This document shows positions 37,466-49,800 of a stretch of 64,000 nt of DNA, in pieces (position 1 is the first letter of the stretch; each line of letters starts with the position of its first letter). Below the pieces are notes generated by a model, which saw only the letters and a program-made list of their open reading frames with translations, was not told the origin of the DNA and made no database searches. The DNA is from Tetrahymena elliotti 4EA (Eukaryota > Ciliophora > Oligohymenophorea > Hymenostomatida > Tetrahymenidae). Where the stretch lies: the NCBI GenBank assembly GCA_000231825.2, contig JH720344.1:1-64000 (forward strand). Reading direction: 5' to 3'. The position numbers and the translations under genes are program-made.

Positions 37466-40400
37466 ATGAAGATGCTTCTGCTGGATTTGATAATAAGTTT
37501 TATGCTTTTCAATAATTTTTCTAATTGCTTGAGAATTATTGCTACACTACCTTAGATGATTGTTGAGACTAATGATATTATAAAGAGCCCACTTACAAAA
37601 TCAGAAATGAATCCTGCTTATCCTAATTTGTTTTTTATGACTTTTCAAGGGGCAGAATTTGTGATTGTGAATTAAATAGACTACTAGATAGAAGGAAGAA
37701 TAAAAGGAGATGTAGTAAATGCTTTAGTGAGAAGAAATTTTATCTATATTTAGTTTTAGGAAAATAGCATTTCAATAGTTAGATTTGATATTAAGTGGAA
37801 ATAATTAAATTCAGTAAGCAAATTTATAGCAGAGGTTAATATTAATTGTTTTGAAGTATTAGATAATGAATAATACATGTTTATTGCAAACTTAGGAAAA
37901 ATATATACAGTATCACTTCATTCAAAATTAAATCCTACAATTGTTAATTATGTAGGACCAAATAGCAATATCGAGACTGCTTCAATCACTATAAACTCAC
38001 CATATATTATACTGTCAAGTAAAGATAAGAGTCTAGGAATATTTGAGTTTTCTGAGTAGGTAGAATAAATGAGCTACATTACTTCTATTTCTCTTAAGAA
38101 TTCTAGCTACTTTACAAGTTTCATGAATTACAATGATAAAAAATATTTGTATTCTTATTGTAAATATGTAGGAGTCATTACTTATGATTTTACGATGCTT
38201 TATTAGGATAAAAGTAAATTTGTTAATATGGTTTAAAAATATAATGATTATAATATAACAATAAATATTATTGAAATAGAAGCAACAGTTAATAGTTTTG
38301 CTATTTCTAATAAAAATAACTAGTTATTGATGTCAGTTCGATCTAATGGAATTTTCATTTATGAACAATAATCAGATTAGTTAAGGTTTATATAATAAAT
38401 TCTATCTACCGACCTGTCAAACCATGTGAGTTTTTCAGATATTGATGAGAATTTCGTTCTACTAGCTGATGGATCTAATTTAAAAATATATTGCTCACAG
38501 TAGTACAATTAATTTAGAGAGCCATACTCTTTAAATGTGTTTAATTTAAATTAAAATTAAGCTATGGTTTAGAGTTTTTCAATGGATAGAAATAATGACA
38601 AAGGAAATATTTATTATGATGCAAGGAAATAGTTAATTTTTATGAGCAACAAAACAAATATTTTAATTTACACAAACGAAGACATCTAATTTCCTTACTC
38701 AAGCTATAGGACTTTAACTGAGAAAAAATACAGCATAGTTTCTTTTATATATTTAAAAATTGACTTTTTTGTTGCTTTGAGAAATCCAGAAACAATAACT
38801 TTCTATGAATTAAATACAAGATCATCAATAACTTATCCTAAATTTAATGTAAATTATCCAAATTGTGAGTTTTCAAGCTTAAGCGCTAGTTAAGATGAAA
38901 AAATCCTATTTGTTGTAACATATTATTCTATTTTAGTTTACGATATAAGCTCTCTAACTGAAAATGATAATAAAAATCTTCCTTAGTAGTTACTAAGTTA
39001 TTCTCCTGAAGGTTTATCTTCTTCAAGGTTTATAACTTACTTAAAGTTGCATGATAGCAATTAAGTGGGATTTTATTCACTTAAGAATTATGCCATTGTA
39101 TTTTTTTATTTTAAAAATGATTAATAAACTGCTTAGATTTAAATTATTGAGTAAATTCTAGTGTAAAATATTGAATATTTTGATTTTGATAAAAGAAATT
39201 TTAACTACTTGTTTGTAAGTAGTGGAACATAAGGAATTATGATTTTTGATTGTTAAGGAATAGTTAATGGGCACATCCCTAAACTAGCTCATTAGGTTAG
39301 TGTTAGGGGTTGGACTATTAATTTTGATTAACCTGAAACCAAACCAAATATAATTTTAACAAACTAAAGTGAAGGAATATAAATGTCAATAATAAATATA
39401 GAAAATATTTTGAATTCAACAGTAGAATATTAAATTAATATTTCAAATGATGAGGTTATTTATTAATCTTTGTTTTATACTTAAAACTCTGATGGCTTTA
39501 TGGCAATTTTAACAAATAAAGGATTCAGATATTCCACTATCACTAAGCCAATTTTTTTATATTATTTTCTTTTGAAATAGTCAGAGATTAATAAAATTAA
39601 ATCTTTAGATTAGTCAAAAATAATCCAAAAATCATTTAAATTTGATGATAATTAATATAACATAGAAGTCTAAGAATCTAAATTAATTATTTAAGTGAAT
39701 GATGTATCTATAATTAGGATTTCACCTATTTTGACTAACTCTAAAATTAAGTTTAATAATGTCTTTCTCTATTAAAATTTTCAAAAAATTACTCCACCAG
39801 ATTGGTTAACATATGAAGAAAAGTAATTGCTCATTAAAGTTCAACCTCCTAAGGAAGTGTTGAACAGTAACTAAGGAGAGATTACTATTATTCTTTAAAT
39901 TTATTAAAGCATTACACCTAATTACTTTACGAAAATATATCCAATAAACATCCCATAAAGCTAGCAAATTTTTTAATTACTTGTAAATTTTTTTTTATTT
40001 AAAAATTAAAAATTAATTTAATTATTTATTTTTAGATTTAAAATGGCATGATAGATCAGCAAGGAACATTTTTGAATAAACCAAGTTATTACATGAATCA
40101 TTTAGAAAGTGATATCAAATTAATTTTGAATAAATTAACTTCAACTTTATTTAATCAAGCTCTAGATTTAATTAAATTCTCTTATTACTAATTGCAATAT
40201 CAATACCCTATTTAGCTCAAAGTTATACCGTCATTATCACTTGATCCTGATAATGAAGAAATAATTAAAACTTTGGATAATGCTTGTAAATTAAAAATTA
40301 AAATAATCAATCAAAATATCTTTTTATTTGCTAGCAGTAATTCTTCAGTGAATATTCTTTTTAATACCTTTGTAGATAATACGGGTGTTTTTTTGCAGGG

Positions 40401-42921
40401 AAATTAGCTATAATTAAATGAATTTATATAAAAATCTTTATTTTATGGAATACCTCAATTCTTCTTTGGAAAAATTTGACCCTGAAATTACATTTGAGGT
40501 TTAAGATGTTTAAAATTTTCCTATTAACTAAACAACAAAATTAATTAATTTAAAATACATCAACAGAATTTCACCTTTAAGTTAAACACTTCCCCTTCAA
40601 TCTCAATATGATAGTTAATATCCTTCAGAGCTTACTGTGTAACAGGATTATTCAATTTCATTTGATGCTGATTCATTTTAAAATTCAAAATTTATTCCCA
40701 TTTCCTATCAAGTAATTTTTTAAAAAATTAGATTCTTTTTTAAACATTTTTATTTTTCTTAAAAGGCTTATTTAGTTTATGGTGAAAAAATTTAATCTTA
40801 GGGCAACCAAATTTGTTCTAATTCATGTAGCTATTTTGATTGGATACAATTTGATCCTTAAAATTTAAAGATATATGGTTAAGCTGGCTTTATAAGATTT
40901 AAAAGTAAATATATAATTATCATAGAAGCATATGATCAATTTGGAAGTGTGAGTGATTCGTTTGAAATATAGTTTAGTAATTTACCCTTGTCATTGATCT
41001 TGGTACTCATATTTATATCACTATTTATTATTATTTGTCTGGCTTTAGTATATCTACTGAGAAAAAGAATACAAAAAATTATTGGTTTTTATTCTTATAC
41101 TCATTCTAAAATAGAGGTTAATGTGAAATAGAAATACTACAAATGTATTGTATGCGCTCCAAATGCTTTAAGACAAGCAAGGATCATGTTTGATTTGCTA
41201 AAGAAAGACTTTCTTGAAAATCTAAATCAAATTGCAAAAAAAGAAAAAAAATCTAGCTTAGACAATAAATTTGCTCATCTTTATTTTCTTGAAAATGGAA
41301 AATTTAACAATTAATAAATAAACCAAAAATTAATTCACATTTTCAAAGTGAAAAAATAAAAATTTCAAAATATTTAAATCTCAAATATCATTTCAAATGA
41401 TTCCAATTTTAAAATTGCTATTTTTAGTCTTCTCTCATTAGAGCTCTTAAAAAATTCAAATGCAAAAAAAATCTACAATTATTTGAGAAAGGAGATCTAA
41501 AAACACAATCACTATCTCGATTGGTACAAAGTAATTCTTTAAATATACTAATATTAATTCAAAAGTATTTAAAACTCTTGGCTTAAGACTGTATTTATTA
41601 GTCTTATTTATTTTTATAAATTTGAGTTTTAAAATAAATATTGATTCAAAAGTATTTTAAACTGAAAACATGAAGCCATTTTTAATCATAGATTGATTTT
41701 TTATTTTAAAATTAAAATAAATATTCATTAAAAAGTGTTTTCAATTTTTAACATGAGGCTTTCAATCATATTACCAAGAAATTAAATAAATTTTAAAATA
41801 AATAAATTAAAAAAATAGGAATTGCTTGAATTTGATGAAGAAAAATTTATTTAGGATAAGAAAGAGGCATTTGAGAGCAAGTAGGATAATTCTGATAGAT
41901 AATTTATTGCTTATCCTGAAATCAAATTAAATAAATAAAAAATTTAACAAATTATTTAAAATGAAAAAAGAATTAAAAGTTTATTTGAGAATGAAAAGAT
42001 GGCAAATATTCTTGAAAATGCTTTGAAATCAAATTATTATGGGTATAATTTGAACGCAAAAATAAAAGATTGGAGAAACTGTATTGGTGAAACTTTGCAT
42101 ATGAAAACAGAGCTAATTAATTAAATAGAAATATACCAAAAAGTAGATGAAACTTCCAATTTAAATAAGATCTTCTGTCTGCCATTTTCAAGTGAAAGGT
42201 TTTACTGTAATTATAAAACTATAAGCGAAAATAAGATTCTCAATCCAGATTCTAAATTACCAAGATGGATTGAAATATAAGTAGCTCATAGCTAAATACT
42301 AATAAAATTTTCACCCAAGCGTGCTAGTGTTGGGGAATATATAATAGCATTTAACAACCTTTAAGGGTATACTATTTATTCTTTTGGTGTTTAATTTAAA
42401 TTTCTAAAATCTCCCTAAATGACCTACAATACAACAAATAAAAATTAAGAGCCAAATAATAACCTTGTAAAATAAAAATTTTAAATGTAAGAAGAAGATA
42501 GTGGTCTTTAAGATGAAGATGATGATGAAGATAGCAATAAAGAAAAAAATAAGTAAGCTTAAAATTAAGTTTTTATTGATTTAAGAAGAATCAATAGTAA
42601 AAATATAGACACTTAGACTTACCTATAAACTCAAAATAACTAATCACCTCTCTCTAAAAGAAGAAATTAATAATAAAATATATTTCAATTTAATACTCTT
42701 TTTAACTTTCGCTAAGGTTCTCTCTAATCTGTTGAGTAGTTGTAAAATGGTAGTCTAATTAATCTCGAAAAAATAGAAAATGGATAGACTAGCTAAAATT
42801 AAATAACTGATGATTACCAAATTAAAATCCAACATGATAAATGTAAATACTTTTTTCAGTAAATTCTAAAATATTCTAAAAATTATTTAAAAAAATAGAA
42901 ATCACACTAAGCAAAAAGTGA
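37466..42921 (+). CDS. LVIVD-propeller/cadherin-like transmembrane protein, copy 4
   Basis: Exons 37466-39982, 40036-40711, 40766-41530, 41819-42842, 42899-42921. The frame changes by one base inside exon 2, near 40455: before it reads KSLFYGIPQ, after it LNSSLEKFDPEITFEVQD. Either one base is extra (pseudogene, allele or assembly error) or a 127-nt intron, 40372-40498 with a weak GAG acceptor, is removed. About 1,665 codons otherwise. Hydrophobic start (MLLLDLIISFMLFNNFSNC), propeller repeats weaker than in the sisters (FVSSGTQGIMIFDC near 39210), a helix at about 1137-1160, CIVCAPNALRQARIM, LDWYK, YYGYNLNAKIKDWRNCIGE and an acidic tail. If the last intron is not used, the stop moves to 42974-42976. 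Confidence 0.6.
41549..41771. repeat. Tandem repeat of about 84 bp in an intron of receptor copy 4
   Basis: Three imperfect units with the core AATATTGATTCAAAAGTATTT begin near 41551, 41636 and 41720; the last two share a CATGA.G..TTTTAATCATA-like end. They lie in the intron that follows DWYK, the same intron that has an unrelated repeat in copy 2. Confidence 0.55.
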
Positions 42922-44022
42922 CTCTGAATTTCATTACTCAAGTCAAATTGAATTTAATGTTGTAATCAATCACTGAGTAAATCTAACAATTTTATGTTAG
43001 CAATCACTGAATTTTTAAATAAACAAATCAGGGATATTTTATTATTAAAAAAATTAAAGTGTAAAATTCTTTATTATTTAAATCTCCTCTGAATTTATTT
43101 ATTAGATAAATCAATATTTAATTATAATTTCTCATTTCTCAGATAAATTTTTATATTTTCAAAATTTTTCCTCAAAATTCGTCATTCAAATTGAAACAAG
43201 GAAATATTTAGAGGACAGATATTTTGAATGAATTTTTTGAAAATTATTATTTCCTTTATTTTTTCTTTTATGTAATTCACAAAATTTGATTAAAATTCTT
43301 AAATTGCGAAATAAGAAGTAAAAAGGAACTTAAAGCGCTTTTATTATTGAATAATAGTTTGTTTGGTAAGAATTTCTTCATTAAAAAAATAATTTTTTTA
43401 TTAAGCAATTAGAACTAAAATTTGAAAAAATTGTATTCTAAATTTTGAAGATTTTTAGAAAATCATTATTTAAAAAATATAGTAAATTAAAATACATTTA
43501 GCAAATTAAATTTAATATTAATAAAAATTTTGTTTATAATCACCATTTTTAGCAACACATTAGACCATATTCTAGTACCTGGATTAGCAAGCAATATTTA
43601 AGTGAAAAAGCATAAAATTACCTTAATTTAAGATTAAAAAGCAAATTAAAATTAAAATATTTAATTAAACAAGAATATTTGAAATTCTAATCAAATAAAA
43701 TCTTCAAAATATTAAAATTTTTAGGGGGAAAAGATATTTTTCAAGCTTAAAAATTTTAAAATGAAAATAAAAATAAAAAGATTTGGTTAATATTTACCAA
43801 AAGAAAACAAAAATAAAAGATAAAAGTATCCATCTATCCATTTATTTATTTAAAATTAAATTTAATCAATGTTTTTTAATTGAAATTTTTAATTAAAAGC
43901 TAAATTTTTTGAAAAGTAATTTTATAATTTGAATATTAAAACAACAAGTAAATTAGTATGTAGTGTAATAAGAATATTTATATATTTACCAAAACTTAAT
44001 TAAAATAATAAACTTTTTTATT
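42922..44022. other. Convergent intergenic region
   Basis: About 1.1 kb between the 3' end of the receptor array (plus) and the 3' end of the multi-pass protein gene (minus). AT-rich, no gene or clear hairpin seen. Confidence 0.45.
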
Positions 44023-46670
44023 TCACACTGGCTTTTAATCTTATTATTCAGCTTCTTCATCAAGTATAAGTTTGTCACTCTTTTTAATGAATTCAAGGAG
44101 AAGAGATTAAAAGTTTTCAGCTGTTATAATCTTTCTCTTATCAACTAAGGCATTTTCATCTTTAGCTATTTGTGATTACCTAGATTATATACTAGTTTGG
44201 GAACCTATTGATCTCTAAGAGCCTCCTATTTAACTCTTTGATTCAGAAACTTAAGAACCAGCTTAGCTGCTTGCAACTTTTGAATTTCCATCAGCCTTCT
44301 ATTTCTTTTGTCTTTCTTTTCTTTCTTTTTCTTTTTTGAGCTTAGCTTATTTCTCCTCTTTTGTTTCTATTTTGATTGTATACTTTTGATTGAATCTAAA
44401 AGTCTTACTTAACACATCTTAGACTTTAAAGAATTACATATTATCTACTGTTCCGATTTTAATTTTGTATATTTAAGAGGTATTTTGTCTGAACTTTAAA
44501 TAGTCCTGCATTTAGTATGTTCTAAATAAACTTGGATGTGCAAGCCAAGCTTAACTCAAAGAACCATAGAGACTCAAAAGTGTTGTTATGATAACCTATT
44601 TAAAAGTTAAAATTAAATTTAATGAATTAAAAAAGTATTAATTTACTCTTAAATTTGCAAAAGAAGTTAAATTTTCAGTTGTGCTTTTCCTTATATTATA
44701 GATTAAAAGTATAGAAATAGTTGGAAGATCTAGATAGACAAGTTTCTAGAATTTAGTCAACAAAATTTAAGGAATCTTAACATTATTTAAGAAATTAGGA
44801 ATGAAGAATCCAGACAAAGTAATTGTAGAAGCAGTAGAGAATCTATCCAGAATTGAACTCAAAGAAATAAAATCTAGTTACTATCCAATTTATGTAAACA
44901 GATTAATAAATGCTGTATTGTGGATTGATTTCGTCAAAGATTGCTTTTTTAATCTGTAAATCAATACCATATTAATTAAAGCAGGAATAACTGTCCATAA
45001 AATTGAAACATGCAAGAATGCTAAAGCTACGATACCTATTAGATTGAAAATAATTTTACTCAAACATTCACAAAAAAATAAATAATTGCTTTTATTATTA
45101 ATAATCAACTTCCTAAAAAAGAAATTGTTGGCTTATTTTTAGATTGACTGAAAATGAATTATTTGGCTTATTTATGAAATGAGTACAAAATAAATGCTTA
45201 TTTAGTTAGGGTTTAGTATAAAATAATATTATTGGTTGATTCATGTTGAAGATTAAAATAAATGTGAATTTACCTAAATCCTCAGCGGTTTTGCAGTAAT
45301 GTATGTTATGGGAAAAGATCATATTTGAGTAGACACTATAACGGAGCATAAATGAGTTATAAAGTCGCAAAACTACATTAATACTTTTTAAATTGAATAT
45401 TTTTTTGGAAACAATAATATTTTATATGTCATATAGAACTAAGGCTTCTAAGACAACCATCATCGAAGTACCAAATAAAAATGGTGTGTCATACTAGACT
45501 GGATATTTACCACAACTATATTAGGGTGCATGTTCAGGTAAATAATAACGAACTAAATAGAAAGGATAAAGACACATAAGTCCAATTACAACTATAAATA
45601 TGTTGACCCAAAAAATAACATCCACGTATTTCACAATATGTCTCTCTTTCACTCGATTATTTGTTATTTCTTCATAAATTTTCTCGAAATTCTTTTTAAG
45701 TGGGTTTCTAATGTATTCAGCCAGCAAGCTTCCCTGTCTTCTCATAAAATCCTATTGAAAAAGTAATAAAAAATGTAAATTAAAATATTAAAATGAATAA
45801 ATATTTACTGTTGAAGTTTTTTTGTGTTTATTTCTTGATAAGAAAATATCTAATTAAGCCACATCTTCATCAAAATAAAAATCACCGCTTTCAATATTTT
45901 CAGGAACCATTTTATCAAATTCAATAATTTAAAGATTTTAAACCTTTTTGCTCTAATATTTATTGAAATAGATCATAAGTTTTTTCATTTAATATTAAAC
46001 CTTGAAGCTAAATAACATAAGTAAATGGAAAATAGTCAAAGGGAATAGAATTATGCAGATTAATAAAATTGTAAACTTATTCTTCTTCCATGTATCCTTT
46101 ACTATTAAATTTATTGCATCGAATAAACCCAAGTTCACAACATTTTATACAATCATACGAGCATCAACAACCTAAGAAAGTCCTCCTCCACACTCTTCAA
46201 GAGCTTTGTTGTAAGCCTTCTAAAGACTCCTTAGTCTCTGCACTTTATCTTTAAGAGATTTATCTTTTTCAAGTTTTTTAACAATCCTCTTGTCCAACGA
46301 TTATTGATCTTGAATAAATAGGAACTTTAAGTCTTAGCTCTCAAACTCTTTTTAATCATTTTCCTCCTAACCAATTTCACTTTAATAGTCTAATTATTTC
46401 TAATTTTTTAATAAAATTTAATTATTAAATTGATGATCTCGACAAACTTTCTAATTAAATGAATCTTCAAAAAAATTTAATAACAAATAAATAATAAAAA
46501 TTAGTTAATTATTTTCAATATTGGCGTTTATTAAATTGAGTTGCTTAACATGTGCTCTATCAAGCTCATAAATAAATAAATCAATCAATCAATTGAGTTA
46601 TTATCTCTATACTATTTGTTGATGCAGGGGGTTTTTGAAATTTAACTTTATCAAAGCTAAATAAATCCAT
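44023..46670 (-). CDS. Multi-pass membrane protein, family not recognised
   Basis: Exons 46613-46670, 45809-46464, 45274-45751, 44647-45131, 44023-44595; 749 codons plus TGA, phases 1, 0, 1, 0. The start exon (MDLFSFDKVKFQKPPASTN) was chosen because it is the only nearby ATG that splices in frame. The first 150 residues are soluble with a coiled-coil-like stretch (KKLEKDKSLKDKVQRLRSLQ). Hydrophobic segments lie at about 152-175 (FTILLICIILFPLTIFHLLM), 281-305 (VIFWVNIFIVVIGLMCLYPF), 330-350 and 413-455 (two helices), with one or two weaker ones after. The tail has a Lys/Glu tract (KLKKEKERKERQKKQK) and Ser/Gln-rich sequence. I do not recognise the family; a transporter or organelle membrane protein is possible. 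Confidence 0.65.
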
Positions 46671-46821
46671 AAAATTGTAATTTTTTTAAATAGAGATGAA
46701 TTTCTCTGAGTTATTATTTGCAATATTTATTGTATTTGATGATATGCATGGTTTTATCTTTTTTTCATCTTATCAGAGACTCTCATTAAATTAAATAATA
46801 AAAATATGTTTTAAATTAATC

Positions 46822-49800
46822 TCATAAATGATATTTTGTCGATAAATTCATAAAAATGCACTTTAAATTGTTTTTTAAATAAATCTATTTTATTTGCCTT
46901 AAGAAAAAAAAAAAGCAAATTGAAAAAAAAATTGATTGGAAAAACAAATAAAATTTTATTTTTTGAAGGATTTTTAAACAAATGAGGAGAATAAATTTTA
47001 CCAGTTCTTTTTAAACTTCGTCGAGCTCGATCTTATCTTTGCTAGATTTATCTCCTTCTTACTTTTATTCTTCATCTTCATCAAAGAATTTAGGAATGTT
47101 GGGGTCAAACACTTCAAGATTTAACTTCTAAGGATTATGAACATGATTTTCAGCACTATCTAAGTCGTCTAAAGAGGGTCTTTTATTTAATGGTAAGACC
47201 TTATTCTCTGCCAGGGCGTTTAGCTTCTTCTTATTCTTTTTTATGTATTAAGCCATTTGCTTTTTATATTTTTTCACTACCCAGACAGCCTCATTCATGA
47301 TATTTCTTTCTAGTAATTCAACTTGTAGTCTAAGATGATCAGCATCATTACCTGTTGCACTAATGACAATCTTAAAACCTTCTGGAATACGATTGACTAT
47401 ACTTGAAAATAAAAACTTTAGACCAAAAGGTGATAAACGACGATTTTGTGAAAGATCTAGCAAGTTAAGATGTGTTAGTTTACTATCATCACCGAGAATT
47501 AAAGAGAATTTTTCTGCAAAATCATCACTGACATTTAATCCCTTTAAGTTGATTTCTCTTAATTATTTAAGACGCTCCTCTATCAAATAACTTAAATGCT
47601 CAAAGAGTTTATCATCTAAAACGTGATCAGGGTTGATTACACCACTAATCATATCATCCTCTTCTTTATCTTAGAATAAATTTTTTGCTTTTTAAGATCT
47701 GTCTTTACCTTCCTTCAGTTCTAGTATATTTTAATTGAGCTTGATCCAAGGCTAGATGTGTTGTGATATGTAATAATTAAGACCAAAAATATTTAAATGA
47801 TTGTTTTCACCTAAGTTAAGAGCTTCAATAAATGAAAAGAGATTTTCAATTTCATAATTATTATCACGTTTATTTGTCTCAATCAACTAAATTTCAAATT
47901 CCAATAAATCAATTTGATGGTCCAATTCTTTGTATCTCTCAGCAAATTCTAACACTTTTTTATCCTTGTTTTTAAGCTTTTCACTCATTAAGTGCAACTT
48001 AACAAGTTCCTTATGCACTTTTAAAGCTACTGGGTTATTATAAACACGCGAAGCATTAATTTACAGCTTTTATTGAGATATTTTTATTTCATCAAAAGAA
48101 TGCTTAATCAATTTAGCTGTTTTTTCTTTTTTATTTTTTAATTTCTTAGCAAATTTAGAAGTGTTAGCTGCAAAACTCATTCTGTGTTCCAAATTTTTTC
48201 TGCTTTTGGCTGAAAAAGGTGTCAGTACTTGATTAGCTTCCTTTGAATTCTCTTAATCAGTTTCTTCATTTTATTAAATTGGTAATGCAGAAATTTGCTT
48301 TTTTAGATCTTCTACATTTGTATCAACTAGCTTTTAGTTTTCAGAGTCATTTCTGCTATCTTATTAGGGTTAGAGTTATTGAATAGTTTGATAAGTTAGC
48401 ATTTTGCTTATTGGTGTTTCTTAGTTTAATAACTACTCATCAACTTTTTCATTTTCTTCATTTAAAAAGTTTTAGTTGGGACTACCTTCATCAATTTTGT
48501 CTTCTTCATTTTTTTAATCTTCATTATCTATTAAATTAAATACAATTCAATAAATCATCAATTAAAAAAAAATGTTTACTTTGATCACTAAATGCTTAAT
48601 TTTAATCTGATGATTATTTATTGCTATCACCTTCTTCATTTTATTAATCATTATTAAAGAAGTCTTCAACATCTTTTTCATCTTCATCTTCTTTTTAATT
48701 AAGACGCGATTCTTCATCATCTTATTCAAGTTTATTTTCTTCTTCGTCATTTTAATTTAAGTTTTCGCCACTTTAATGCTCATTTTCCTCTCCATCTTAT
48801 TGATCTTCATTATCCTCTTCTAAATTTTCTTCTTCATCTAGCTCTTTTTCAATTTAATCTAAGTATTCTTAATCTTGTTATTCTTCTTTTTCATGAGAAT
48901 CGCTATGCTCTAACAGCTCTAAATTCTATTTCTTTTAGTCTTGGTGAAATAAATCTCTTTCATTTAACATGAAATCATGATCATCAGGCAATTTCTTTTC
49001 TACTTCACCATCATCAAAAGGATCATTTTAAGGTAAAAATTCTTCCTAATTTTTATTGATTAGAGGAGAATCCATTTATGTTTTTTCATTTTTATATTTT
49101 GATTCCTTTGATTAGTTTTGTTTTGATAATGTGAGTTGTTGTTCTTTTTTCTTCATTTTATCTACTTGACTTTAAGGAATTCTTTTACCAACTGCATTTA
49201 AAATTCTTGTGTATTTGCTATCTTTTATTCTTTGTAATTTTTTCTCCATCTTTTCTTTTCTTCTATGTACTTATAATTATTTCTTTTAAGCTTTCTTTTT
49301 CATAATCAAGAGCAAAGCTTTCAATTGATCATCATTTTCTTTCAAAATATTTTTTAACTTTAATTTATCACTCTCCAAGGCTAATTAATAGATCAAAGAA
49401 AGAGAAGAAGCACTTATTCTCTTCTAAAACGTTTCATTTAGAAGATACATAAGTCTGATAGAAGTAGGAATATTCTTTTATTAAAGAATATGATTAAATC
49501 CATACTAAACTAATGGGAATTTTTCAGGTTAAAGATAATGAACACTTCCATATTCTTTACAAATCTTTTCTATATGATTATCATTAACTGCCAACTTCAT
49601 GTAATTCGGTAAATTCTGCATCATGGCAGTAATCTCTAAATTAAAAATAGTCTTCTTAATTATAAATTCAAACATTTACAGTAACTGCTGATTGTTTTAT
49701 TGATTTATCTTTAAAATAAAATCAAAATTTAAGTATTTAAAGTTATGCTTAAAGAAATCGCATTCAAATAAATTCTTCAAAAACTATTTTTATTGCTTTG

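Noticed and set aside
37263..37469. 68-codon ORF ending at the ATG of receptor copy 4
   Set aside because: Composition is typical of random AT-rich sequence and no intron links it to the gene; at most an upstream ORF.
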